Positions 1-9,171 of a stretch of DNA of 64,000 nucleotides are shown here, in pieces; positions within the stretch are counted from its first letter, which is position 1, and each line of letters starts with the position of its first letter. The DNA is taken from the IMG/VR virus record IMGVR_UViG_3300042868_011225, positions 43,007 to 107,006 of that record; one strand, 5' to 3'. Position numbers and translations under genes: made by a program. The DNA comes from a virus. The notes under the pieces were generated by a model. That model was not told where the DNA came from. It saw only the letters and a list, made by a program, of their open reading frames with translations, and ran no database searches.

Positions 1-1920
1 TTTGATTATTTTGGATGGTGTTCACTCAAAGACATTTATCTTTTGAAAACAAAGGACGGTCAATTGGTTGAAAGACCACAACAATTATATATTCGTGTTG
101 CTCTTATGGTAACTAATAATGCTGAAGATTTTATAGAAAAATATAATGATTTAAGCAATCAAAAAGAATCTCCAGCAACACCAATTAAAATCAATATTGG
201 AACAAAGATTGGTCAAATTGCATCATGTAATTTATCAATTGTTCCAGATGATTCAACTGAAGGGTTATTAGGAATGTTAGGTAGAATATCTATTTCATCT
301 TCTAAAGCTGAAGGAATTGGATTAGCAGTTTCAAATATTCGTTCTAAAGAAACCAATGTTGGTAATTCTGACGGTAAAGCAGGTGGTATATTCAAATATC
401 TTAAAGTAGTAAATGAAGCACTTAGATTCTGGAACCAACGTGGTAAAAGACCTGGTTCATGTGCTATTTATATAGAACCATGGCATAAAGATATCTTTGA
501 TGTGTTGGATATGAGAAAGAAAACTGGTGATGATACACTTAGGGCTAGAGATTTATTTTCAGCACTTTGGATTCCAGATAATTTCATGAGAGCAGTAGAA
601 GCAAATTCTGATTGGTATTTATTTTGTCCCCATGACATCAAAGTAGCTGGTTTAAAACCATTTTACGAAATTTACGGAGCTGAATATGAAGAAGAGTATA
701 ATAAAGCTGTAGAGATGGGTATTGGTACCAAAATCAAAGCACATGATTTGTGGTTGAAAATACTTGAAGCACAAATTGAAAGCGGAATGCCTTATATGTG
801 TTTTAAAGATTCAGCAAACATCAAATCGAACCAAAAGAATATGGGTGTTATTCACTCTAGTAACTTATGTAGTGAGATTATGGAAGTAACAGATGCCAAC
901 ACAACAGCTATTTGTACACTTACTAGTATTCCAGTACAAAAATTTGTTGTTGATGGGGAGTATGATTATAGCGAATTAGGTCGTGTTGCTCGTTCAGTAA
1001 CAAAATCACTTAATATCGCTATTGATGTAAACGAATATTCTACCGAAGAAGGTCGTAAGGGTGGTTTAGAGCAAAGAGCTCTAGGAATTGGTATCCAAGG
1101 TTTAGCTGACGTATTTGCGTTGCTTAAATTGCCTTTTACAAGTCCATTAGCTAGAACGATTAATAAAACAATCTTCGAAACGATTTATTTCAATGCGTTG
1201 AGACAATCATGCGACTTGGCAAAAGAAACTGCTTTAACTTATGATGGTTACGAAGGTTCACCGATATCGCAAGGTATTTTCCAATGGGAAATGTGGGGTT
1301 TAACTGAAGCTGATTTATCTGGAATGTATGATTGGAAAACATTAAGAGAAGACATTTTAATTTATGGGGTTAGAAACTCTTTGGTTACAACATGCCCACC
1401 AACAGCAAGTTCTGCACGTGTAATTGGGTCAAATGAAGCTTTCGAACCATTCACATCTAACTTATATGTTCGTAGAGTAACTGGTGGTGAGTTTGCAATG
1501 GTGAATAAACACTTGGTTAGAGAATTAGAAGAAGAAGGAATTTGGAATAGAGAAACACTACAAGAATTGATGAAAAATGATGGTAGTGTTCAAAACATAC
1601 CAACAATTAATGAAGATATTAAAGAGAGATATAAAACAGTTTGGGAAATATCACAAAAATCTCTTATTGAAATGTCAGCTGAGAGAGGGCCATTTGTAGA
1701 CCAGTCACAAAGTCTTAACATTTTCTTTTCTACACCAACAGTTGGGAAGTTAACTACTTCACATACACTAGCATGGAAATTAGGGCTTAAAACAGGTCAA
1801 TATTATTTGAGAAGTGAATCAGTCGATAACAAAGCGAAACACTTAGCAATCGATATGGATAAGAATAAACCAGAAAAACCGCAAGACAGTCAATTTGAAT
1901 GCTTCGGTTGTTCATCATAA
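1..1920 (+). CDS. nrdA: Ribonucleoside-diphosphate reductase, class I alpha subunit (5' truncated)
   Basis: The large subunit of aerobic class I ribonucleotide reductase reduces ribonucleoside diphosphates to deoxyribonucleotides for phage DNA synthesis. The frame is open from the first base of the window (FDYFGW near the start matches the family), so the N-terminal ATP-cone region and true start lie upstream; 639 codons are visible of a usual 750-800. Visible family marks are SNLCSEI (substrate-site Cys) around visible residue 290, PTASSARVIGSNEAFEP, TGGEFAMVN, ERGPFVDQSQSLN, and the C-terminal redox pair in ECFGCSS at the very end, which transfers electrons from thioredoxin or glutaredoxin. 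The small subunit is not in this window and is presumably nearby. A strong terminator follows directly, so this is the last gene of its unit. The family call is firm. Confidence 0.96.
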   Translation, partial: FDYFGWCSLKDIYLLKTKDGQLVERPQQLYIRVALMVTNNAEDFIEKYNDLSNQKESPATPIKINIGTKIGQIASCNLSIVPDDSTEGLLGMLGRISISSSKAEGIGLAVSNIRSKETNVGNSDGKAGGIFKYLKVVNEALRFWNQRGKRPGSCAIYIEPWHKDIFDVLDMRKKTGDDTLRARDLFSALWIPDNFMRAVEANSDWYLFCPHDIKVAGLKPFYEIYGAEYEEEYNKAVEMGIGTKIKAHDLWLKILEAQIESGMPYMCFKDSANIKSNQKNMGVIHSSNLCSEIMEVTDANTTAICTLTSIPVQKFVVDGEYDYSELGRVARSVTKSLNIAIDVNEYSTEEGRKGGLEQRALGIGIQGLADVFALLKLPFTSPLARTINKTIFETIYFNALRQSCDLAKETALTYDGYEGSPISQGIFQWEMWGLTEADLSGMYDWKTLREDILIYGVRNSLVTTCPPTASSARVIGSNEAFEPFTSNLYVRRVTGGEFAMVNKHLVRELEEEGIWNRETLQELMKNDGSVQNIPTINEDIKERYKTVWEISQKSLIEMSAERGPFVDQSQSLNIFFSTPTVGKLTTSHTLAWKLGLKTGQYYLRSESVDNKAKHLAIDMDKNKPEKPQDSQFECFGCSS

Positions 1921-1927
1921 CAAAATC

Positions 1928-1956
1928 AAAGGGACCTAAATGGTCCCTTTTTTTAT
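1928..1956 (+). terminator. Intrinsic terminator after nrdA
   Basis: AAAGGGACC and GGUCCCUUU form a nine-pair hairpin with a five-base loop, followed by a run of T. It separates nucleotide metabolism from the baseplate genes. Confidence 0.9.
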
Positions 1957-1989
1957 TTGCCATATTTACTTATAAAAATAATTTATTAT

Positions 1990-1999
1990 CATATTTATC
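1990..1999 (+). promoter_or_regulatory. Putative phage-specific promoter box CATATTTATC
   Basis: One of about a dozen (G/C)ATATTTAT(A/T) boxes that lie just after terminators and just before structural genes. Here it is 15 bases before the gp25-like start, at the head of the baseplate operon. No TTG-N20-TAnnTTTG host promoter is seen here. Confidence 0.5.
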
Positions 2000-2014
2000 T
2001 AAAAAAGAATAAGT

Positions 2015-2392
2015 ATGAAATATATTAATATAAATTACCCATTTAAAGACAGTCCTAAAGGGTTTTTTTTAGATTTAAATTCTGATGATGCATCAGCTAT
2101 TAAAGCTGACCTTATGCATTTAGTTTTAACTAGAAAAGGACAAAGACTTTACAACCCAGATTTCGGAACAGATTTATTAAAATTTATCTTCGAACCCAAC
2201 GATGGTTTAACACTTGCAGATATTAAATCAGAAATAACTACAGTAATAAAAAGATATTTACCTAAACTAAGTGTTGATGGAATAACAGTAGTTGAATCCC
2301 CTGAAAGTGAATATGCTGCAGTAGTTACAATAAAATATACAATAACAGATGATGTCTTTACTACACAAGACTTAGTAATAATAAATATATAA
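2015..2392 (+). CDS. Baseplate wedge protein, T4 gp25-like
   Basis: A 125-aa protein of the gp25/IraD-like (GPW_gp25) family, a core part of the wedge of contractile tails that contacts the sheath. The family signature RKGQRLYNPDFGTDL followed by IFEP is plain at residues 40-60, and the length is normal for the family. Its stop codon overlaps the start of the gp6-like gene (TAATG), the usual 25-6 neighbourhood of T4-type and simpler contractile systems. This is the clearest evidence that the phage has a contractile tail. Confidence 0.93.
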   Translation: MKYININYPFKDSPKGFFLDLNSDDASAIKADLMHLVLTRKGQRLYNPDFGTDLLKFIFEPNDGLTLADIKSEITTVIKRYLPKLSVDGITVVESPESEYAAVVTIKYTITDDVFTTQDLVIINI

Positions 2393-4212
2393 TGGCAAAT
2401 ACAGGAATACAATATACCTCTAGAAACTTCGCTGAAATACGTAGCGATTTGGTGAATATGGTTAAACAATACTATCCAGATGTTTTTGGAGATTTTAATG
2501 ATGCATCGGTAGGTATGATGCTTTTAGAGCTTAATGCGGCTGTTGGTGATATGTTATCAACCAATACTGATAGAATGTTTCAAGAAACACAAATTGATTA
2601 CGCTAAAGAAAGAAAATCAATTCTTTCCATGGCTAGAACATTTGGGTTAAAAATACCAGGCAAGAGACCTAGTGTAACGATTGTAGATTTTTCAGTAACC
2701 GTTCCAGTGTTAGGTGATTCATTTGATATCTCATACGCTCCAATTATTAGAACAGGTTCCCAAGTTAATGGAGCTGGTAAAATTTTTGAAGTTAATAATG
2801 ATATTGATTTTAGTAATCCGTTTAATATAAGCGGAATACCTAATAGACTTATAATACCAAATGTTGATTCAAACGGTAATTTATCTAATTATACTTTAAC
2901 AAAAAGAGAAATTGTATCTAATGGTTCTTCTAAAGTTTTTAAAAGAGTTTTAACTAGTGCCGATGTTAGGCCATTTTTAGAGATTGTTTTACCAGAAGAT
3001 AACGTAATTTCAATTGAGTCAATCATTACATTACCAGGAACTAACTTTACAAAGTTGCCAACACTTGATGATTTTTTAAACTTAGATAATAGATGGTTTG
3101 AAATGGATGCTTTAGCTGAAGATAAAGTTTTTATAGAAGATAATTCTAGAATTACCGATAGTACTAGTGTAAGACCAGGAAAGTATATTTCAACAAATAA
3201 AAAATTTATTAGAGAATATACAGATTTAGGTTTTACCAAGATTATTTTAGGTGGTGGTAATCAAGATACTAGTAGTCTTTGTGATTTTGATACAAATATT
3301 GCTTTGGTTAATCAAATTGGTGATTTTATCAATAATATGTCTTTAGGTGTTACACCAACAGCTAATACTACTATGTTTATCAAATATAGAGTGGGTGGTG
3401 GTTCAGAAAGCAACGTTGGGCCAAACGTATTAACTAGTGTAGGGTTAATAAACATGAATGTTAACGGCTCTAAACCATTGATAAATGCAGCTGTTAAAGC
3501 TTCTCTTACAGTTAATAACGCATTTCCAGCTTTAGGTGGTAAAAATGAACCTAGTGTTGAAGAAATTAGAAATCTTGTAAGATATAATTTTGCTTCACAA
3601 AATAGAGCTGTAACCATTAAAGATTATCAAACTAGAATAGCTCAGATGCCTGGTAACTTTGGTGTACCATTCAGATGTGGTGTTTTTGAACAACAAAATA
3701 AAATTAAAGTTTACATTCTTAGCCTAGATGCTCAATCTAAATTAACAAACAATTCAACTAGTGTTCTTAGAGAGAACATAGCAAATTATTTAGCTGATTT
3801 TAGAATGATTAATGATTACGTTGAAATCACCAATGGTAGAATAATTAATTTAGGTTTTCAAGTTGATTTAATGGTTGATAAAAAACAACCACAAGGTCAA
3901 ATCATTAGTCAGGTAATTTCAGACATACAATCGTATATGGATATAAACAAATATCAAATGGGTGATAATATTTATCTATCATCATTGATAGAAACTATTA
4001 ATAATGTTGCTGGTGTATTAAACGTAATTGATTTGAGAGTTTATAATAAAGTGGGACAAGGTAAATATAGTCTTAATGAAATTTCCCAACCATATTCTGA
4101 CGTTAATACTAGACAAGTAGATATTATAACGGATTATACCCTTTTTGGTGAACCGATTAGTATGTTTGAGATTAAAGACCCAACTACCGATATCATAGTT
4201 AGAGTAAAATAA
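2392..4212 (+). CDS. Baseplate wedge protein, T4 gp6 / baseplate J-like
   Basis: A 606-aa protein resembling the gp6 / baseplate J family, which forms the inner ring dimers of the wedge. The N-terminus (residues 1-70) has the pattern Y.SR.F.EIR.DLVN.VK..YPD.F.DFNDASVGM, with the DASVGMMLLEL stretch typical of this group. The C-terminal third has the (V)TIKDYQTRIAQMPG-like region followed by a predicted alpha/beta domain. It starts on the stop codon of the gp25-like gene, so the two are translationally coupled. Length fits T4 gp6 (about 660 aa). Confidence 0.88.
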   Translation: MANTGIQYTSRNFAEIRSDLVNMVKQYYPDVFGDFNDASVGMMLLELNAAVGDMLSTNTDRMFQETQIDYAKERKSILSMARTFGLKIPGKRPSVTIVDFSVTVPVLGDSFDISYAPIIRTGSQVNGAGKIFEVNNDIDFSNPFNISGIPNRLIIPNVDSNGNLSNYTLTKREIVSNGSSKVFKRVLTSADVRPFLEIVLPEDNVISIESIITLPGTNFTKLPTLDDFLNLDNRWFEMDALAEDKVFIEDNSRITDSTSVRPGKYISTNKKFIREYTDLGFTKIILGGGNQDTSSLCDFDTNIALVNQIGDFINNMSLGVTPTANTTMFIKYRVGGGSESNVGPNVLTSVGLINMNVNGSKPLINAAVKASLTVNNAFPALGGKNEPSVEEIRNLVRYNFASQNRAVTIKDYQTRIAQMPGNFGVPFRCGVFEQQNKIKVYILSLDAQSKLTNNSTSVLRENIANYLADFRMINDYVEITNGRIINLGFQVDLMVDKKQPQGQIISQVISDIQSYMDINKYQMGDNIYLSSLIETINNVAGVLNVIDLRVYNKVGQGKYSLNEISQPYSDVNTRQVDIITDYTLFGEPISMFEIKDPTTDIIVRVK

Positions 4213-4275
4213 TCTTTCCTTATTCATTATTTAGGTTATATTAATCCAAATAATAAAAATTAAAAAAATAAAAGT

Positions 4276-4665
4276 ATGAGTTGCGGATGTAAAGCAAAAA
4301 AAGGTGAAGGAACACCAACTAACTTGTTAGATAATAATGAAAATAAACCTAAAGTATCTATAACAACTAATATTATTCATTATTCAATGAAAATGATAGG
4401 TTTTTTAGTTGCTATGGTTTTATTACCTATTATAATGGTGGCAATTGCTTACTATATGTTTAATTTAATAGTAATGACCAAGGAAATAGATATCAAACCA
4501 TTATTTATTTCATTATCTAAATTTATGAAAAAAGTAGCTAAAGATAATGCTGACGATGATGATGACGATGATGACGATGATGATGATGCAGAATGGGAAG
4601 ATATTGACCCAGATGAATTTGAATTAATAGGTGTAGATGATATAACAAATAAAGAGAATAAATAA
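4276..4665 (+). CDS. Small membrane protein with CGCK N-terminus and poly-Asp tail
   Basis: A 129-aa protein not recognised as a known family. It begins MSCGCKAKKG, has one long hydrophobic segment at about residues 38-67 (MKMIGFLVAMVLLPIIMVAIAY), then a basic amphipathic stretch, then a run of twelve Asp (about residues 93-104) and an acidic tail. It sits between the gp6-like gene and a 1501-aa virion protein that also has hydrophobic segments, and its stop overlaps that gene's start. The position suggests a virion or assembly role at a membrane; this is inference. The Asp run is coded by an imperfect GAT/GAC trinucleotide repeat. Confidence 0.75.
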   Translation: MSCGCKAKKGEGTPTNLLDNNENKPKVSITTNIIHYSMKMIGFLVAMVLLPIIMVAIAYYMFNLIVMTKEIDIKPLFISLSKFMKKVAKDNADDDDDDDDDDDDAEWEDIDPDEFELIGVDDITNKENK

Positions 4666-7600
4666 TGTCAAAAGCGATAAGAATAAGAACAACACCAAAT
4701 GGTGGTGATAACTATATTAAGGTTAAACTAGAACAAGATTTTGATTTTCTAGAGATATTATCATTGAATATAAATCAAGAAGATGTTTATAAACGATTTT
4801 CTTCTGATTATGGTGTCATCGTTGGTAGAGTAATTATCAACGGTGGTTTTGGTGTTCCAAATGCAAAAGTAAGTGTTTTTATACCGTTGGATAACATTGA
4901 TAAAAATGATGTCTTAAAAAGAGGTTTATATCCTTATGAAAAAATCAATGATAAAAATAGTGATGGTATCAGATATAATCTATTAACTCAAGATTCTCAA
5001 TCACAAAATGAATGTTTTACATCAATTGGTACCTTCCCAACAAAAAGAGAAGTTTTAGATAATGATGTTATGTTAGAAGTGTATTGTAAATATTATAAAT
5101 TTACAACGACTACTAATCAGGCTGGTGATTTTATGATTTTTGGCGTACCACTAGGTAATCACAATGTTCACTTGGATGCAGATATTTCAGATATTGGTAT
5201 TGCATCACAAAGACCTTATGATATGATTTCTAAAGGTGCTAGTATCTCTAGATTTGATTCAACTACTAAATTTTCTACTGGAACCAATTTAGATAAATTA
5301 ATGCAAGTAAAAAGCTTGGATGCAGGTGTAAACGTACAACCATTTTGGGGTGATAAAGAAAGTTATGAAATAGGTATTACTCGTTTAGATTTAGATTTAA
5401 ATTATGACATAACACCAGCGGCTATCTTTATGGGTAGTATATTTGGTGATAAAGATAAACATAGTGTTAACAAAAGATGTAGACCTAGAAAAAAATTGGG
5501 TCTTTTAGACGAACAAATGACCAATGAAGGTACTATTCGTATGATTAGAAAAACCCTCGATAATAAAATTGAAGAATTTAATGTTGATGGGTCAGAACTT
5601 ATTGATGATAAAGGTGCATGGGCATACCAAGTTCCAATGAATTTAGATTATATGGTTACCGATGAAGAGGGTAATCTTATTTTATCTGACGACCCTGATA
5701 AAGGGATTCCAACAAGAGCTAGAGTAAGATTTAACATTGGTATGACTAATGATGGTGGTTTAGGTAGGCTTAGAACAAGGGCTAGGTATTTAGTACCTAA
5801 TAACCCTAAAGTTCTATCTGAGATTGACTATGAGTTTGGTGCTAAAACAAAAAACACTAGTTTTAGAGATTTACATTGGAATAAAATATATACTGTTAGT
5901 AATTATATTAGTAGGTTCCAAAGAAATAACGTATTTACTGGTGCTTTAACTAGAGCAGCAACAGGTATTAAAGATGTTGAAAACACTGGCAAAGTGGCTT
6001 TTCCTTATAATAGAGTAAATACTGAAAATAACCCTATATTTTTTATTATTTGTTTAATTATGTGGATTCTTATCCTTGTAATTTTCTTTATGAATTATAT
6101 TGTTTTTCCTATTATTAATTTCTTTTTAGGTATTGTTAAAGATTTTTTCAAAACTCTTTGCCGTATTAAGATATGGAAGTGGAGACCATTCCGTTTTGCT
6201 TGTCGTATTGCCGATAGTATTAATTTTGTTGCGTGTATTGCAGTATCATGTCCATTTGATGATGGTTATAGTTATTCACCTGGTTGTTATAGTAGTAGTA
6301 GAGGATTTGGTGCTTTATGTGACGAAAGTGGTTGTCCTACTTACTATCCTGGTGATAGTTTCGGTCATGGTACTCCAGATTGTGGGTTAAGTGATTGTAT
6401 CGCTTTTGAAATGGCTAGAACACTAAACTTATTCCAATTTGATTTTTATAATGATTGGGTTAATGGTAGTTTATTTAGTTATTTATTAAAATATAAAAGA
6501 AGAAAAAATAAATCAGAAAAATTCTGTGAATCAAATTGTGAAGATATTGCAGGTGGTGGTGTTGATGGAAATAATAATGGTACTGCTGATAATAAGTGTT
6601 ATAGTAGTTTATTGATGGACACCTGTTTCAGAAGTGGTAAAGATTCACAAAAAAATACTAGAGGTATTGGTATTAATGAAGGGGTTATCAAAAAAGTTGG
6701 TACTGAATTTTATTACGCTGCAACAAATAGAAGTACTGACCTTAGACTATTTTCAACTGAAATAGTTAATTTAGGTTCAGTATTTGAATGTGATTGGCAA
6801 GGTATACCTAAAATACAAAAATTATTAATACCTACAACATTTAAAGTACCACCAGATACTCAAGAATTAACCGATGATAAAACACAGGTAGAAACTACTG
6901 GTATGGTTGATATTGGTGGTAATACGTGTGGTAATTTTTTCGATATTAATTGTTTAGGTCTTCATGTTGACCCTAGACAATGTGTCAATGTTAGACATAT
7001 TTGTGAAATGGGTGTTGATATTGACGAAGCAACGTTTTCCCCAACTGATAATAATACTTTAACTAATCAAGCTGATTGCATTATTGGTAAGTTAGATATT
7101 GATGATAATTTTGGTAAATGGACTAGAGATGTTTTCTATGGTTTAAACCAAACAGCCACACCATGGATTGGATTAACTAGTTTAACTATACCACCAGCAG
7201 GATTTTCAACTGACTTTAATCTACAGAATGCAGGTGACTACAATCAAACTGCTGTTGGACCTAATGGTGCTGATTATGTTAGTTTTAGAAATATAAGTAT
7301 TAACAATGCACCTGCTAGTGATAATACTTTTGGTCAATCAGACCACTCATATTATTTTTATTTTGGATTAGAACCAGGTAGTACTGGTTTGGATAAAATG
7401 AATAAAAAATTCTTTGCTGCTTGTATTAAACCAGAAAGAAATAGTATTGTAATTGAATCAAATTCTATCCCAGATATATTAAGTGGTGGTTCTGGTTGCA
7501 TTAATTTTTCATTTATTGGTGGTACTGGACCATTCAATTACACAATCACTGGACTAAATGACCCACAAGGTAATCCGTTAAATATAACACCACAAACAGG

Positions 7601-9170
7601 TTCTGTACCAAATAGTAACACTACTACGCCAAACATATGTGGTTTTTATCCTGGAACTTATTTAATTTCGGCAACAGACGCATTAGGTACACCAATTACA
7701 GATACTATTTCAGTCAATGGGGCAACACCTTTATACTGTTATAGTTTTGTTTCTAAATTGTTAAGTATTGATACCGCAACAGATGGTGAGATAACGATAG
7801 GAAATGCTGGTGGTGGAGTCGCACCATTACGTTACACACTTAAAACTTCACAAGGTGTTACTGTTCCTGGTGTTGGTGGACCTGCTCTAGCAACGACAAA
7901 TTTGGTTTTAGGTGGGTTAGCTAGTGATTTGATTGGTTATACATTGAGAATTTACGATTCAGCAGTACCACCTGCTGAATGTATAACAACTGGTTTAACA
8001 ATAACAGGTCCTAGTGTTATAAATATTAGATACACTGGAACAAATATACATTGTGCTGGTGAAGATACTGGTGCCATTAAGTTAGAAATTAATGGTGGTG
8101 TTCCACCATATACAACAAATATTGTTGGTCCAGATGGTTATCAAAATACTAGTTTAAATTTAGCTGGTTTAGCACCAGGGTCATATACGGTAACAGTTGT
8201 TGATTCTGTTGGTTCTGCGGCAACACAAACATATTCACTAATAGAAGAAAATCCACTATTAACAATACTTAGAGCAAATGCTACTGACACCTCAAAACAA
8301 TGTGACCCATTATTCCATAATATACCTTTTGATATTACTACTGGAGGTCCTCCTGGATTTCAAGCAAATGTTCAATATAGTCTAGATGCTGGTGATACAT
8401 GGGTAGATATTCAATTATCACCAACATCTGGTGTTAGATATGTACTATCAATAGGTCAGGGATTAGTTACTACAGACGGAGTTTTAATTAGATTTTGGGT
8501 TGATAATTTCCCTCGTCCAGGTATAGACCCTTGTTATTCTGAGGAATTAGTGTATGAACTTGATGAAATAAGACTACCACCTATGATTCCTGCTGGTAAA
8601 GCATATATTATGGATGGTTTACTTACTCAATACACACCAGCACTAGAAGCTATTTATAACAACAAAAGACAATGTAATGCTAACACTGGTACTTATACGT
8701 TTAGTTTAGCTCATTTAGATATGGGCTTTACTAGCAGAGCACCTTATACTATTGATTATAAAGTAGATTCTACTGTTGCAACTACACAAACACTAACTCA
8801 TTACAATGGATTAGTAACACTTACAGGTAGTAAAGGACCTGGTGATAATAACGTTGATTTTTACGTTAGAATAACTGATAACAAAGGTTGTACGTTCCCA
8901 GCTAACGCAACAAATGCCGCAAATACATGGTATAATGCTAGGGTTGCTTTACCTGCAGCTACATTGGCCTTAACCTCAATACAAACAACAGGACCTAGTA
9001 GTGGTAATTATACACATATATTTACAGTTACTGGTGGTATAGCTCCCCTAACACTTGGTGCCAGTACTCCAATAAGTTCTGGTGTGCCACGTACAATTGT
9101 TAACAATAGTTTGGTTTATGTTAATACGGTTACCGATGCTAATGGTTGTGTAATTCAAATTATAGGATAA
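4665..9170 (+). CDS. Giant virion protein with hydrophobic segments and SprB-like repeats
   Basis: A 1501-aa protein, probably part of the baseplate or tail. Residues 1-450 are a beta-rich head starting with a prealbumin-like segment (GRVIINGGFGVPNAKVSVFIP). Residues about 455-490 form one or two very hydrophobic segments (PIFFIICLIMWILILVIFFM and beyond), unusual in a tail protein, followed by a Cys-rich stretch (residues 515-660). The C-terminal third carries several SprB-like Ig-type repeats; the clearest is near residues 1125-1195 (HCAGEDTGAIKLEINGGVPP ... LAGLAPGSYTVTVVD), and the protein ends in VTDANGCVIQI, the same repeat type. SprB repeats are known from the Flavobacterium gliding adhesin. 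Overall function is inferred from position among baseplate genes. Confidence 0.85.
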   Translation: MSKAIRIRTTPNGGDNYIKVKLEQDFDFLEILSLNINQEDVYKRFSSDYGVIVGRVIINGGFGVPNAKVSVFIPLDNIDKNDVLKRGLYPYEKINDKNSDGIRYNLLTQDSQSQNECFTSIGTFPTKREVLDNDVMLEVYCKYYKFTTTTNQAGDFMIFGVPLGNHNVHLDADISDIGIASQRPYDMISKGASISRFDSTTKFSTGTNLDKLMQVKSLDAGVNVQPFWGDKESYEIGITRLDLDLNYDITPAAIFMGSIFGDKDKHSVNKRCRPRKKLGLLDEQMTNEGTIRMIRKTLDNKIEEFNVDGSELIDDKGAWAYQVPMNLDYMVTDEEGNLILSDDPDKGIPTRARVRFNIGMTNDGGLGRLRTRARYLVPNNPKVLSEIDYEFGAKTKNTSFRDLHWNKIYTVSNYISRFQRNNVFTGALTRAATGIKDVENTGKVAFPYNRVNTENNPIFFIICLIMWILILVIFFMNYIVFPIINFFLGIVKDFFKTLCRIKIWKWRPFRFACRIADSINFVACIAVSCPFDDGYSYSPGCYSSSRGFGALCDESGCPTYYPGDSFGHGTPDCGLSDCIAFEMARTLNLFQFDFYNDWVNGSLFSYLLKYKRRKNKSEKFCESNCEDIAGGGVDGNNNGTADNKCYSSLLMDTCFRSGKDSQKNTRGIGINEGVIKKVGTEFYYAATNRSTDLRLFSTEIVNLGSVFECDWQGIPKIQKLLIPTTFKVPPDTQELTDDKTQVETTGMVDIGGNTCGNFFDINCLGLHVDPRQCVNVRHICEMGVDIDEATFSPTDNNTLTNQADCIIGKLDIDDNFGKWTRDVFYGLNQTATPWIGLTSLTIPPAGFSTDFNLQNAGDYNQTAVGPNGADYVSFRNISINNAPASDNTFGQSDHSYYFYFGLEPGSTGLDKMNKKFFAACIKPERNSIVIESNSIPDILSGGSGCINFSFIGGTGPFNYTITGLNDPQGNPLNITPQTGSVPNSNTTTPNICGFYPGTYLISATDALGTPITDTISVNGATPLYCYSFVSKLLSIDTATDGEITIGNAGGGVAPLRYTLKTSQGVTVPGVGGPALATTNLVLGGLASDLIGYTLRIYDSAVPPAECITTGLTITGPSVINIRYTGTNIHCAGEDTGAIKLEINGGVPPYTTNIVGPDGYQNTSLNLAGLAPGSYTVTVVDSVGSAATQTYSLIEENPLLTILRANATDTSKQCDPLFHNIPFDITTGGPPGFQANVQYSLDAGDTWVDIQLSPTSGVRYVLSIGQGLVTTDGVLIRFWVDNFPRPGIDPCYSEELVYELDEIRLPPMIPAGKAYIMDGLLTQYTPALEAIYNNKRQCNANTGTYTFSLAHLDMGFTSRAPYTIDYKVDSTVATTQTLTHYNGLVTLTGSKGPGDNNVDFYVRITDNKGCTFPANATNAANTWYNARVALPAATLALTSIQTTGPSSGNYTHIFTVTGGIAPLTLGASTPISSGVPRTIVNNSLVYVNTVTDANGCVIQIIG

Positions 9171-9171
9171 A

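Noticed and set aside
43-1920. TTG at 43 as the start of the reductase gene
   Set aside because: The frame is open to base 1 and the residues before 43 (FDYFGWCSLKDIYLL) already match the family, so the gene begins outside the window.
4552-4590. GAT/GAC tract as a phase-variable repeat
   Set aside because: It is an imperfect trinucleotide tract coding Asp; slips would not change frame, and no on/off role can be argued from it.
6133-6390. 85-codon + strand frame inside the 1501-aa gene
   Set aside because: Its Val/Leu-rich product is a frame shadow of GGT/GAT-rich coding DNA; the large gene has clear repeats and hydrophobic segments in the other frame.
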